Below are positions 23,401 through 35,785 of a stretch of DNA of 64,000 nucleotides, one piece after another. The stretch is from Guillardia theta CCMP2712. Lineage: Eukaryota > Cryptophyceae > Pyrenomonadales > Geminigeraceae. The translations under genes and the position numbers were made by a program. A model generated the notes under the pieces. The model did no database searches and was not told the DNA's origin. It saw nothing but the letters and a program-made list of their open reading frames with translations. The stretch spans positions 512,998 through 576,997 of the forward strand of contig NW_005434644.1 of the NCBI RefSeq assembly GCF_000315625.1, read 5' to 3'. Position 1 is the first letter of the stretch. Each line of letters opens with the position of its first letter.

Positions 23401-24193
23401 AAGAAGGAGGTTGGCAATCTTGGGGCAGATACTCAAGGCCTGATTCCTGACTTTTTCATTCTCGTTGAAGAGGCTCGTATAGATCACGTGCAGCCATCCT
23501 CTTGCAAGCTCCTCGTTGCCAACAGCGTTCCTGATGGAAATCTTCTGTGAGACTTGCTCCTGGTACCAGAATCAACAGCTTCATGTCAGAGGGTGTAAGG
23601 AACAACCTGCAATCTTGATATCGCGTTCAGACTCTCTAGCTGAACAACCTTGGATGAAAACGTCGAAGCATTCATTGCGGCTTTGAACATGGCGTCGGCT
23701 GACTTGGAAATCTGTGCAGCACTGAAGTTCTGCATGGAAATAAACCACATGGACAAGACAGCAATGGTCTTGTCTGTGGTTGTCATGGATATCTCACAGA
23801 TCCTCGTGACTGTCAGCTTGACCTGATTTCCAGTGAAACGTGAGCAAAGATCGCTGTTGTGAGCGATGCGCGTCGCCATTTTGATCGCAGCCGACAACAA
23901 GTCTTGACTGGTAGAGGATAGATGAGAGATGATAGTCTCCTGTAATGAGCAAGTACATCAAACATCAATCTCAATCAGGAGACGAATGCTACCAGAACTC
24001 CGTCGAATTGCTTCTTCACTGCTTCACACCACTCTTGGGGTTCAGAGGCTCCTTCGTCCTCCAAAACATTCTTGGATGATTGATCCTCATAATGAGTCTG
24101 CAATCTTTGGTACAGGGACAGAACATCTTGCTCTCCGCTGGTTCTCTTGATAAACTCGGACAGCAATCCAGACAGAGGCTGCTCGGCGCTCAT
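20458..24193 (-). CDS. RIF1: Rif1-like protein (N-terminal HEAT-repeat domain)
   Basis: Exons 24193-23993, 23939-23607, 23544-23184 and 23138-20458 join in phase to about 1,191 residues. Rif1 controls replication timing and protects DNA ends by recruiting protein phosphatase 1. The segment IRQEAYKSWLFLAKLFSD followed by RLELIIAPIRSTL and VRRSAMGVWTQI matches the Rif1 N-terminal HEAT array (the F/Y-K-x-W-x2-L element and a later W). The last 250 residues are low in structure and charged, with basic patches (KKRSTPVSEAK). A KVSF at about residue 960 (plus-strand 21131-21160) fits the RVxF phosphatase-docking pattern. The protein is shorter than animal Rif1, closer to compact protist or yeast forms. 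It is divergent from the remodeller gene, with an 879-bp spacer. Confidence 0.75.
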
Positions 24194-25072
24194 TGCTACA
24201 ACCCAGACTTCGGAAGCAACGACTTTTCCACGAACTTGGCGGAGCAAGGAGCTAGCTGAATCAAGGGGATGGAAGCAAGTGAAGCAAGTCACTACAGGTG
24301 TATTGCTTGCCTTTCGAACGAGTTTCCTTGATCTTCGCTTAGTGCATGCCGCGCTTTGACTAGAGCACCTGCTCCTGCCCCTCTCCTTTCCCGCCTTCTC
24401 CTTCCCCTCCCTAGGCTGAGCTACGTCTTGTCCTGAGTCCGCCTCAGCAGGTGGTCTCGTCGGGTCCCTGCGCGGGCCCGGTGGCGGCGTGAGGCCCGCC
24501 GAGACCGGATTATCTGAAACTGCCAGGGTTGCATGTGTGTAACCGCTGTAACGGTGAGATTTAGACGAGGCTGCGGCGGCAGGGCGGTGAGCAGTAAGGG
24601 AGCGCAGGAGGAGGGGCAGCAGAGGACCGGACCCATGACGGCGAGTTGCAGGAGTCTAGAGCAGGCGAACCATGAAGACTGAGTGAGATGGAAGCGGCTC
24701 TGACTCGCGGGATCGTCTTGCGCGGGCATCGTGGATAACATGTTCAGTTGAACCGCTGACATCTCATCCCTGCCGAGTTGAACATGGATCTCATCTGCCG
24801 CTTCTAAGCGCGTTGACCACGTGATTAGAGTTGGAACGAAGAGGTTGGATCACTGGTGACGAATACAAGACTGTTGCTCATCACAACGTATCAAACGTAT
24901 CAAAGCACATTATTGGCTTTGAGGCCGCACAAAATTTACTGCATTCGTGATCTGTACACATTACGAAGAGCTCGGTGGCACATGCCAAAGTATATCATAC
25001 AAGCTTGAGGAGGCCAGAAGTTGAACATTGCTCTCAAATTCTTCTCATCGGAAGAACCTTTGATTGCTTACC
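24194..25072. promoter_or_regulatory. Divergent intergenic region between Rif1-like and remodeller genes
   Basis: This spacer separates two start codons pointing away from each other. A short GC-rich patch (GCGCGGGCCCGGTGGCGGCG) lies near 24470-24490; the rest is ordinary. No coding sequence was recognised and no specific promoter element can be named. Confidence 0.4.
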
Positions 25073-28000
25073 ATGACCGACAATTCCACATGGAAGGTTG
25101 GGAGGAGGGTCAGAGTTATGTACGATGATGGGAAGTGGTATCCCGCTGGTGATCTCGTTATCGATGTCTTATTGATTCTTCATTCACATGTTCGCAGTTA
25201 TCAAAGCGTTGGACCCGAGTGCAGAGGAGCCGTACACACTAGAATTCGAAACAGGGGACGAAATCCAAACAAAGCTTCCCGACCCAGATATCAAAGCGCT
25301 GCCACTTGGCGCATGCTCCGTTTGTGACAAGGAGGATTGTTACGAAGGAGATCTCACTGTTTGCTGCAACGCATGTAGATTATCCCTCTCCCTTCACCTT
25401 ACATGCTTGTCTGACTCCTAGTGCAGGCAAGCTCGTCGTACACCAGGGTTGCTTTGGCATACGACCGTATCCTGGAGACGACCCTTGGTATTGTGATTTA
25501 TGCGGTATGATGCATCCTTGTCTTGCATACATTCTTGACGTTGCTTGCAATGTACAGCCGATGCTCCCGATGCGAATCCACCCAAGGCTGATTGTACGAT
25601 GTGTGTCCTGTGCGGGAAGAAGGTACTTCCTTGGCGCACAATTACAATACTAAAAGGAGCTATGTGGCAGGGCGGAGCTTTGAAACCAACCTTTGATGGC
25701 AAATTTTTTGCACATCTGTCTTGCGTGATATGGATACCAGAAGCTCACGTAGTGAATACTTCCACAATGAGTCCTGTCGAAATCAGACATATCCCCAAGG
25801 AGAGGCTGAAGCTCAAATGCCAAATTTGTAAACAGAAAGATGCTCCTTTTGACGCTCCTGTGCAATGTTACGAAAGCTCATGCTCTCGTAATTTTCACGT
25901 GGGTTGTGCACGAGCAAGTGGTGAAGGATACTACATCGCAATTTCTGAAAATGCGGAACCACAGGCCTTCTGCCCTCGACATGTACCCGAAGATTTCAAA
26001 AAGCTGCAACCCAAGCGAAAGAGGAACAGATCTTCAAGCTCAAGGATAAGGTCAGGGACATCAAATCAGGACTCAGCATCAAAGAAAGTTACTATAGAAC
26101 TGAACCCCGAGATTATGGAATTTGAGCGGAAGTTGAAGGAAGTCGAGGACGATAGGAAGAAGGAACAGAAAAAGCTTGATCTCATCTTGGAGCAAAGGAA
26201 CAGAAAATGGGCAGAACAGCGCTCACAGGAACAACAAAGGCTCCTTCTTGCAAGTTCTTACAAATATCTAGCCACACAGAAACCTCTGCTCGGTGCTGCG
26301 AACCCATATCCCGTAGGTGGCATTAGCGGTGCGCTCCCTCCAACTCAACAGAATCTTACTGGAATGGTTGCAACGGGCTCGATGTACCCTAACAATCCCG
26401 GTAATTTGATTTGCCTTTGATTTGCCGTGCTGAGCTGACATGTATTCGGTTGTGTAGGTACGCTGCCACTCTCGACCCCAGCGGCTGCACCTTCTGCGCT
26501 GGGTGTTACTCCACCGCAAGATGTTAATAATCCTTCTTATGTCAGTTCAAGTCTGCCGGTAGGCGGTCTACCAACAGCAACAGCCAACCCCTTAATGCCC
26601 AACGTTCCGAGTTCAGGAGCCATGGCAAGTTGGTACCCACCTGCTCTCGTTCCAAACACTACGATTACTTCTGGAATGCCGCTCAATAACAATATGAGCT
26701 TTGCAACACTCCTTGGTGCATCAACTCAAATGCAGAATGAGGAAGAGAGATTAAAAAGGCAACAAGAGCTAAAAGAATTGAAAGACCAGGAGACAAGAGT
26801 GAAAGAGCTACGAGAGGATGAGAAGAGGCTCAAAATCGAGCTGCAAGAAGCCAAAAAGCGGGCTCGAGAGGCCAAAAAAGAGGCAGAAGAGCGAGAAAAA
26901 CGGGAGAGGATGGAAGCAAAGCAAAGAAAGCAAGAAGAAAAGGAGCAGAATGCCAGAGATTCTCGTTCGAGATCTAGAGAAAGCCGATCGTCTGGTGTCT
27001 CGTCAGCTAGACGGCAGTCAGATGAGAATCTTGCTAATGGTTCCTCGACATCACGGTCACCAATGCCTGCTTTTGAGGAGCGTCCAATGCCTCAGAAGCC
27101 GCCCTCTGCATTCGCGATATTCAGAGACAAGATCAAGGACGATGTGAAGCAAGAACTACAGGCGCGAGGCGAAGATGTAAACTTCAGTACCGAGATGTCG
27201 AACAGGTGGAATGCCCTGTCCAAAGAGGAGAAAGAAAGCCTGTATGCAGAGGCATCCCGCCTGATGGCAGAGTATCAACAAGAATTGGAGCAGCGCCTTG
27301 AAGAAGACAGGCAGAGGAGAGAGCAGATGAACAACTTTCAATCGATCGGATACAAAAGAAGCAGAGTGCAAACAGACTTTTTTAATTCCGGTGGAGAATT
27401 GATACGATCTGATACCGATCCAACTAAGCGTAGTCGCAAACCTACGGTGCAGAAGAGGAGACTCACTCGATCTTGGAAAGCAATCGTCCTTGAAGCAGTC
27501 ATCCAGCTTGCCCCTGACTTCAGCACTGCATGTTCAATCTCTCAAATCATCAAACAAGCCTCGAAGAATTACCCCGCATTTGAAAGCCGTGCCGAATATA
27601 AAGTGAAGCAAACGTTGGACGAACTGGTTCGCGATGAGTACATCAACCGGTTCTGGCCAAATGCTGTGATTGAACTTGACGAGGACGACGTGGAATTTTG
27701 CCTACCAGATGGTGAAAGTGTTGTAGTTGCAAAACTTGCACCCGACTGTGATGAAATCAAGATGGAAGAGGAAAGCGATTTCTCTTTTTCAGACAGGTTC
27801 GATGACTCGAAATCTGAAAGATCGACTAAAGAAGAGGAGATCTTGTACTATGCACCTGACGGAGCGATAGATCTGCTGCCCGAGGGTGAAATTGCTCCTG
27901 TCAAAGCAAAGGAGGGACATTCTGAACACGAGAATCGTGCTGCACACAATGCTGCAATGAGAGCGCAGAGTTCCATATGTGATGGTCACAAAGCGAAGTT

Positions 28001-31000
28001 TGTTCTTTCACACTGGGAAAAGTTCGCTCCTTTCGTCCCAGAGCATTTGCGGTCTGTGGAAGGTCCTCTGGGCAAAAAGCTGGAGGCTGCAGTGAAGAAA
28101 TTGCCGATAGACAAGCCAGGCAAGGGTAGGAGGCAGGTTCACAGGCAGCCTGACTGCATCGAAGGCGGAGAAATGCATCCTTACCAACTCGATGGACTCA
28201 AATGGCTTGTCAATCAACACGATACGGGCGCAGGTGGTATTCTTGGAGATGAGATGGGGCTCGGAAAGACGTTGCAAGTAATATCCTTGCTTGGATTCCT
28301 GAAGACTGTGCGGGGAGAAGATGGGCCTCATATCGTCATTGCCCCCTTGTCTGTCATGAATAATTGGGTGACAGAAATCAAGCGATGGTGCCCCCAACTT
28401 CGAGCTGTTCCTTTCCATGGCCCACAGTCAGAGCGAGAAAGAATCAAGAGGGAGAAGCTCATCTACGGCAAATTCGACGTGATGTGCACAACATACGAGA
28501 TGCTGGTTGCGGATACGTACACCTGCCAGAGGTTTCACTGGGGATACATCGTCCTCGATGAAGCTCATCGAATCAAGAATGAAAAGACCCAAATGGGTCA
28601 AGCAGTGCGGAGGTTACGTTCCTCTCACAGACTACTGATCACTGGAACTCCTTTGCAAAATAACATGCACGAACTGTGGTCCCTCCTCAACTTCTTGTAC
28701 CCAGAAGTGCTATCGAATGCGGATACTTTTGACAAGGAATGGAAATCGAATTCCAAACCGGAGGAGGTTGAAGACAAAGAAACCGAAGACTCGAGTGAAG
28801 TAGAAACATCAACGAAGGAGAATGATGCTCAGAATTCTTCTCCGCTCAATGAAAAGTTGTTGTCAGCAGCACACGCGCTGTTGGGGCCGCTCATGTTACG
28901 GCGGCTCAAAAGCGATGTCTTGTCATCTATGCAGATCCCACCAAAGACTGAAATCAAAATTCTAGTTCCTCTCACAGAAATGCAACGATTCTGGTACTCC
29001 AAGATGCTTACTGGAGAATGCGCAAGTCTTGCAGGCAGTGGGCAAACGGACGCGTACAAGCGATTGAACTCACTAGTCATGCAGGTTTTCTTCACTATCT
29101 TGTATTGTAGAATTTTTGACGTCTGTTGTTTGCAGCTCAGAAAGGTGTGTAACCATCCCTACCTGTTTGAAGAGGCGGACGTGAACAGCGGATGGACCGA
29201 CGAGGCTATCGTGCAGGCTTCTGGGAAAATGATAGTGCTGGACAAACTTTTAACGAAGTTGCAGAAAGAGGGAAGAAAGGTTTTAGTCTTCTCTCAATTC
29301 ACCTCAATGCTGGATGTGTTGGGAGATTTCATGCACTTTCGAAGATACAAATTTCTTCGACTGGACGGATCGACCTCCGTGGCCCGTAGGCGATACGAGA
29401 TAGCTTGCTTCCAAAACCCGAAGTCTGACTACTTTGTCTACCTCATCTCAACGAGGGCAGGAGGCCTGGGGATCAACTTAACTGCAGCTGACACAGTCGT
29501 ACTCTACGACTCCGACTGGAACCCATCCATTGACTCTCAGGCTCAAGATCGTGCTCATCGCTTCGGGCAGAAGAAACCCGTCTCGGTCTATAGGTTGATC
29601 TCAAGACACACCGTTGAGCAGAGAATCCTACAGGTCGCAGAGAACAAAAGTTGTATGAACGCGATGGTCATGCAGGATGGCGGGCCTGAAATGGAGGGAG
29701 TGTCGGGCCCAAAAGGAATGTCCATGGCAGAGATCGTCAAGATGATTGAGTATGGGATGCGCTGCATCGTATCTGGCGACAATTCGAAGGACGTGGACGA
29801 GTTGAGAGCAGCATCCTTCGATGAGATCGTTGATCGAGCCAAGGCTGACCTAGAGAAAGAGCGCGCAGAATTTGAGGTAATTGAATGCTGCCGTTAGGAG
29901 GGTCGTGGATTAACTCGTTCGTTTGATCAGGCGGACAAGAAGCAGGCAGAGGACAGCGCGCAAGATGGTTCTAACGAGGACGACAAGGGAGACGAAGGCT
30001 CATCTGCCCTTGAAGGGTTGATCAAGGGGATCTCGACTGATGTCAACCAGGCAACTTTCAAGACAGCCAAAGAGCTTCAGAAGTCGATCGCTCAAGAATG
30101 GTCGTCATTTGCTGGCACCAAACGTCAAGTGCAGGCCCGAACTGTGAAAGTTGATGGCCATGATGTACTGAAGTGGAGTGTGGACGAGGAGAGGAACGCA
30201 CAAGCAGCGCAGAAAAAGGCCGTGGAGGATGCCGCAGCAAAGCACGAATCGAAGATGGAGAAGAAGTTCAAGCATCAGCCTTTCTGCATCTTGTGCCATT
30301 GCGCGGATGTATCCGATCTCAACACAGGTGATGCTGTCGAGCATCATCTTCAACGGCCGGAGCTCAATTGTGTGCGATGTCCGACCAGCATGCACGTCGA
30401 CTGCACTCCTGGGTGGAGTGTCGTGCAGATAAGGAATGACGGGACTCGGAGGCAGGCAGTAGGAGGATGGGTGTGCCCTCACCATCGGTGTAAAGTTTGC
30501 TGGCGAACTGCTCACGAGTCGGGCGGTCTTCTCTTTCGCTGCGTTGCCTGCCCGACCTCGTTGTGCGAGGAGTGTCTTCCGGAGGGATTTGAGCCTGTTG
30601 CCTCCCAGCAGTTCTTCGGGAAGTTGAACTACGCGATGCCTCGATCCTTCGAGACCATCCGCTGTGACCGATGCGCCGTCATCGAAGAGCAGAAGGCCAA
30701 CGTGAGGAAAGACGTGAACAACTTCCTGAAGAAGTTCCCAAGGTGGAAGAAAAGTGCAGACCCGATGGGCTACAGCGCTATGAACGTTCACTTCAGCGAG
30801 AGATTTCCTGCAAGCATGCGGCTCAAGTTGCCCGGCAAGGGGAAGTCAAAGGGAAAGAACAAGGCGCAAGTTGCAGATACGAGCAGCACAGAGATGGAGC
30901 CGAAACCGGTTGAAGTTCTTGCGGATGGTGAGTGGTGGAAGGCGTTGATCGTGAAGAAGGAAGGGGACAAGGTGCTGGTCAAATATGATGGGGGGGTAGA

Positions 31001-31906
31001 CGAGGAAGACGAGTGGATCGAAGAAGGAAGCGACAGAATTCGTGAGCCTCAACCTGAGCAGGTCAGACTCTGGTCAGAGGTCCTGCACGAATGGCGCCAT
31101 GGCCAGATTGTTGAGAGAGTCCGAGGCTGGGCCAGAGTCACGTGGCCCCAGGACGAGGAAGGGGAGTGGGTCCCCATGAGCAGCAACAGGCTGCGTCGGG
31201 AGGGAGACGGGGATGAGAACCCTCCAGCGGAAGGACTTCGGGACCTTGAAGCGGAGCTGATTGCCAGTCAGCAGAAGAGCAAAGCCGAGAAGAAGGATAG
31301 GCATGAGAAGAAGAGCAAGAACGACAAGAAGAGCGATGCCAAGAAGGAAAAGAAGAACAAGAAAGTTGAGCAGGAGGACGTGAAAGAAGTGAAAACGAAG
31401 AAATTGAGCATCAAGCTTCCCAAGAGCAAGAAGCAGCATGACAAAAAACAGGCTGGATCCAGGGACGAAGTGACGGAGGCAGATGGTGAACCAGTCGGGA
31501 AGGCGGCGGAGCAGGAGAGTAAGCGAGACAAGAGCGAGGAAGCGGAGATGGAGACTAAGACTTCAGGAGCTCCAAGTGCGAAGAAGGAGAAGAAGAGAAA
31601 GTTCTCGTCTGAGGATGCTGAGCCATCGCCCCCATCCAAGAAAGCCAACAAGGAAATCGACCCTGCTCCTCCCAACGAGGTGACCTCCAACTTGCCTCGG
31701 GCCCCTTGTTCTCACTCAACGATTTTTACAGGGAGAGCCAAAGGCACCAGGAGAAGTCAAAAAGACTCCTTCTAGCGACCTCCCCTCCATCCCTAAGAAG
31801 GTGACCTGGTCCTTGTCTTCCCGTCTCCTCACTCCTCCCCTCGCAGAAACCTGCGGCTTTCTCCAACTCCTCGTCCCTGCCGCCCATCCCCAAGAAGGCG
31901 AAATGA
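25073..31906 (+). CDS. ISWI-like SNF2 chromatin remodeller with PHD/ePHD, HMG box and C-terminal reader modules
   Basis: Ten exons join in phase: 25073-25148, 25198-25374, 25427-25504, 25558-25622, 25671-26400, 26458-29084, 29136-29876, 29931-31679, 31732-31800, 31847-31906 (2,123 residues). Domains in order: a short Tudor-like start (VRVMYDDGKWYPAG); a PHD finger at 63-108 (CSVCDKEDCYEGD...PWYCDLC); an extended PHD at about 118-240 (GGALKPT, HLSCVIWIPE, FHVGCAR, CPRH); a coiled coil; an HMG box at about 585-655 (PPSAFAIFRDKI); a winged-helix-like stretch at about 713-785; and SNF2 ATPase motifs DEMGLGKT (about 972), DEAH (about 1075), GTPLQNN and QAQDRAHRFGQ (about 1385). A Cys/His-rich zinc region follows at about 1617-1735, then a chromo/Tudor-like barrel (DGEWWKALIV, about 1827) and a Lys-rich tail. 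Motor sequence is closest to ISWI. It should slide or space nucleosomes and read histone marks. Confidence 0.88.
25623..25670 (+). other. 48-nt in-frame intron with TACTAA branch site
   Basis: The intron runs GTACTT to GGCAG, with AATACTAAAA 22-32 nt before the 3' end. Its length is a multiple of three and it has no stop, so it reads through. Removing it restores the extended-PHD consensus GKKGGALKPT. Confidence 0.8.
29085..29135 (+). other. 51-nt in-frame intron in the helicase C region
   Basis: GTTTTC to TTGCAG, 17 codons without stop. Removing it joins SLVMQ to LRKVCNHPYL, the conserved SNF2 motif. Confidence 0.85.
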
Positions 31907-32504
31907 TGTAAATACCCAACGTGCTCGCCAGCGCCTCTGCTTCGACATTCTTCTCTGTGTATTTGTGAAACCATTCCACGTCTACTGGCGAGAAGCTTCC
32001 TCTGTTAATCCTTCTCTTGAGCATATGAAATGATTGAATCCTCTAAAGCACCTTGAGCAACCGCCGCTCTTGCGACTTTTAGTTAGCCGGAGTTTAGGTT
32101 CAGAGGATTTTAGTTAGCTCGGGGCTCTGAGGCGGCCTGAGGCAAACTGGAAGTTGAGCATAGGGCCGCCATGCCGATGGACGGGGGCGGAAGCGCGCAT
32201 GGCGGATAAGCAGACGACAGCATGACGAGGTACCAACACCGAAGAGGAGGAGAGCATGTCCTGCAGGTAGCAGGTGGATGTTTGAGCTGATAGGAGCTCG
32301 TGCTCTTGCTTGTTGCTGCACGTCAAGATACAACTGAAAGCAGTCGACCGTTGGGAGTGCAGGAGAAGAAATGGCAGTCTGACGAGACTGGATGTGGGGG
32401 AGGACAAGGAATGGAGGGATGAGGAGGCTATGAAGGGACTAGTGAAGTAAGAGGAGGATACTCGTGGGATCGTCTGCTCTGCTCGCAAGGCTGAGAGTGG
32501 CGAG
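31907..32504. other. Region without a supported gene
   Basis: An open minus-strand frame of 257 codons covers 32114-32887. It is Ser/Leu-rich, lacks a family signature and runs antisense to exons of the EF-hand gene, so it is not called. No repeats of note. Confidence 0.5.
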
Positions 32505-34539
32505 ATGTTGTGTTCGAGGATTATGGATGAGGAGAAGGCGGCCGGGGAGGCAAGCAGAGGAGAAGGAGCAGTTAGGAGTGAATGAAAACGAAGCGAGCAA
32601 AGCGATGTTGAATCCGATGCGATTGACTCGACCGTGACAAACAGCAGGACAAAGAAACGCTCGAGCACGGGCCAAACGAACGCGGCGAGGAGTAACGACG
32701 GGAGGTAAAGTGACGGCAGAGAGCGCTGGAGGTGATGAGGAAGCAGGTCGTCATCAAGAAGTGACACGAGGGATGTCAAGGACGCTCCTCCTGCTGCTTC
32801 CTCGAGGTCCTTCGCGCAGCCTCGTTCCGTCCCCCGCGACTCCCTCAGAAGACGACAAGAATTCAGCTTCGATACTCCCAAGAGCATTAAGGTGAGGTGC
32901 TCCTCCTCTCCTCTCGCAATGACTTTCTCCTCTCATGACAGCTGCAAATGCCTGCACCAGACTTCGAGATGAACGACAAGGTCATCGAGTCCAACCTCAT
33001 CGCGTTGAAACGGCAAGCCCCTCACGCTACACGTGCGCGTCTGATTGCCCGTCTCGGTCAGGACAAGACACAAGCTGAATGTTCACCGAGGAGGCGCAAA
33101 GCGATTCTTTCAGATGTGGGGAACTAACAAGAATGGACGGCTGTCGAGGGCTGAGATGTTCGAGGGGTGAGAAGGGGGGCGGGCGCGGTGATCGTGTGTG
33201 AACAAGGTGCGTTCAGGTTCAAGAGCTTGAACTTGGGATTCAGTGATGCTCAAGCCGACTTCCTCGTCAGAGCCTTCGACAAAGACGCATCCGACTCAGT
33301 TGAGTGAGTCTCTCTTGAGATGCAGGCGCATGACTGACCGGAGATTGCAACCCTGCGTCGTCAAGATATCATGAGTTCTGCGAAGTAGGCGGAGGTCTGC
33401 ATGGGTCTTGGCATCTGACAAGTTTGTTCCCAGATGATGGAATTTCCTGACGACCAGCTGAACAGTGAGGTCATGTCCAACAGCCTTCTCAATCCAGAGA
33501 AAGCTGTCTATCCTGTATGGACCTCCTTCAGTCATCACATGGCTAACCAAAAGCTCTGCAGGACGGTTGGCAATTTACGCCTATAGAAAAGAAGAAGGCA
33601 AAAGATTTACAAAGTCGACTGCGTGACAGAATACATCAAGTCTTTGGAAACAATCCTCGAAACATCAGAGAAGCGTTTCTCTCCATGGTAGGATCCTTGT
33701 TGTCGAGGAAACATCATGAAAGCTTTTGTGGCTAGGATAAGGAACGGGCAGGATTCTTAACCAAAGAAGATCTCAAGGAATTTGTTGCTCACATGGGGAT
33801 CAAGGACCTTGATGAAAATCTCGAAATCATGCTCGCTTGCAATCTAGTCCCTGACGCTGCCAACACCCCGGGGCCAGGCATCTCCTACAATAAGTTTGTT
33901 CGCTTCTTCGAACCGGAGCCAGTCGGAAGTTTCAACCCGTAAGGCGAGCAGGGCGAGGTCTCTCTCGTTGAAGCATGCTCTTGCCAGGTTCAACCCCGGC
34001 GTGAAGATCCCTGGCCTCGAAGCTGCTCCTAAGCCGCTCTTGACAGAGTCGCAAGCACCTCCGGAGATGATGCTCAAGTGGTCAAACTCCTACGGGCGGG
34101 ACAGGCGCTACTGCTCTGTCTTTCCTGACGTCTACACGAGCCCTCTCCGCCCAGGCTCATGTCCGCCTGACTTCTCGGACAACAAGGACTTCGATCAGAT
34201 CTGGGAGTGGAAGAAGTTCGGCAAGATCGTCGGGCGAGAGCTCAACTCTCTCAAGCCCTCCAAGCCCATCCCCCCCAAGGACTCCGTGAGCTCCTCCCCT
34301 GCCTCCTCCTCCCCTGACCCTCGGCACAGGCTGGCTACTCGCTTCGGCCAAGGTTTCACATGCAATCCAACGAGCTTAGCCTGGAGCGCATGGGGTCGCC
34401 TGACTTGACTTCCACTTCCCCTCCGCACAAGTTGCGGATGACCAAGAGCCGATCTGACCTTGTGAGCGAGAGAGAAGCAAGGTTTCAAGAGAAGAGCAAG
34501 ATACTGCGAGAGACCTGGCGATCTCGAAAAAGAACATGA
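32505..34539 (+). CDS. EF-hand calcium-binding protein, multi-exon, 5' end unresolved
   Basis: Exons that join in phase are: one ending 32704, 32747-32891, 32942-33012, 33062-33166, 33217-33303, 33366-33384, 33434-33514, 33562-33687, 33736-33938, 33988-34285, 34330-34539. One canonical calcium loop is complete across a splice: DKDASDSVEYHE, with Asp at 1, 3 and 6 and Glu at 12. Two more loops are degenerate (GTNKNGRLSRAE and DKERAGFLTKED). The N-terminal part is Ser/Arg-rich and low in structure. The C-terminal 200 residues hold GVKIPG, YGRDRRYCSVFPDVY and a basic end (RSRKRT). The protein resembles flagellar or cytoskeletal EF-hand proteins, by inference. An ATG at 32505 shares the frame but a TGA at 32583 separates it from the rest, so an intron or another start is needed. 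Intron 33013-33061 is of GC-AG type. Confidence 0.68.
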
Positions 34540-34640
34540 CACACAATGATGGATGCAGGTGTGATCCTGTCACACCAGGAAAGACATTCCTTTATTGTTT
34601 CTAACTCGATGAAAGATCGAGAATACAAAGGCTGTTCGTC

Positions 34641-35785
34641 CTATTTCTTGCACGTCTTGAGATAGTCCTCCCAAACTTCATCGGAGGCTCCGAAGACAAG
34701 CTTTCCCGTCGTTCTCCTGCTCTTGAGAGTATCGAACGCACTCTTGACCGATTCTTCAGATCCTAATTTCAACTTCTCGTTCGACGCTCTCTCGTCCACA
34801 ATCTGTACCTTGAAGTCAGTCTCTCTCAGTCTACAAGCCTCCCCCTCACCGATCGGAGCTTTCCTTGCACGCACATGTCCGCTAGGACCGCGAGGTCTTC
34901 CGCCGAGTGGTTGAGCATGTGTAGCTTGTAAGCCGTGCGCTCGATGTTGAACGGCAGCACCTTGCTAGCCAAGGCACGAATCCAGTCAACGATGGCGCCA
35001 TTGATGCCGACGTACATGGGCCTCTTGGCTCCGTTGGAGTTCAACGGCTGTGGAAGAGGAGAGCGACGCTTCTCGCGGAGGAGAGGGCGAGCGAGGGGCT
35101 CATAGTCGGTGTCGTGGGGTTCGGGGCTAGAGACAGTGTCGTAGATGCAGTCGAACTTCTCGTCCTCGCTCTGCAGTTTGGGGACAGGGCCTTGGGAAGT
35201 GTCGTAGTTGTGCACAAAGTCTGCACCGAGCGACTTCACGAGGTCGGCGTTCTTAGTGGAGCAGATGGTGGACACATGGCAGCCCATCGCCTTGGCGATC
35301 TGAATGCCCGCAGTGCCGCAACCGCCGCTCCCGCCGATGATGAGGACTCGATCTCCTGCTGTCACTTTCCCGCAGTCTCTAAGGCACTGCAGGGAAGTGC
35401 CAGCTGCGGTTCCGAGCATGGCGGCCTCGATGTGAGAGAGCTGCTGGGGCTTCTTGGCGACCTTGCTAGGAACACATTCGCAGAACTCCGACAGACTTCC
35501 ACTCTGCGAGTAGCCGAAGACTTGGTCGCCCACCTGGAACCCTGACCCCTGAGGTGCGTGTACCACCTCTCCACTCACGTCAATCCCTACCCCCTTGCCC
35601 TCCACCCCTGAGCCCGGGATCGCGGGAAGCTTGTAGTCGATCGGGTTGATAGAGGCTGCCAGCACCCTCAGAATGATCAGCTTGGATCCTGGCTTTGGGG
35701 TCGCGACGTCTTTCTTGAATGCAAAGCCGCTGTCGCTTCGCTTGTCGTACACAACTGAATGCATGGTGGCAGGGAGGTTCGCCAT
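34641..35785 (-). CDS. Quinone-oxidoreductase-like MDR family enzyme
   Basis: Two exons, 35785-34850 and 34808-34641, give 367 residues from MANLPATMHS. Features of the medium-chain dehydrogenase/reductase fold are an N-terminal GroES-like part (NPIDYK, GIDVSGEV, VGDQVFGY), the nucleotide-binding loop GGSGGCGTAGIQIAK at 151-165, a DFVHNY step and the C-terminal DTLKSRRTTGKLVF. The missing zinc ligands and the NPIDYK motif place it with zinc-independent, NADPH-dependent quinone/enone reductases and reticulon-4-interacting-protein-like members. The frame stays open upstream to about 36148 without family similarity, and the ATG sits just after a TTGCAG, so a 5' intron is possible. It converges tail to tail with the EF-hand gene, about 100 bp apart. 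Confidence 0.85.

Noticed and set aside
32114-32887. 257-codon minus-strand frame
   Set aside because: Ser/Leu-rich, no family features, antisense to exons of the EF-hand gene that splice in phase.
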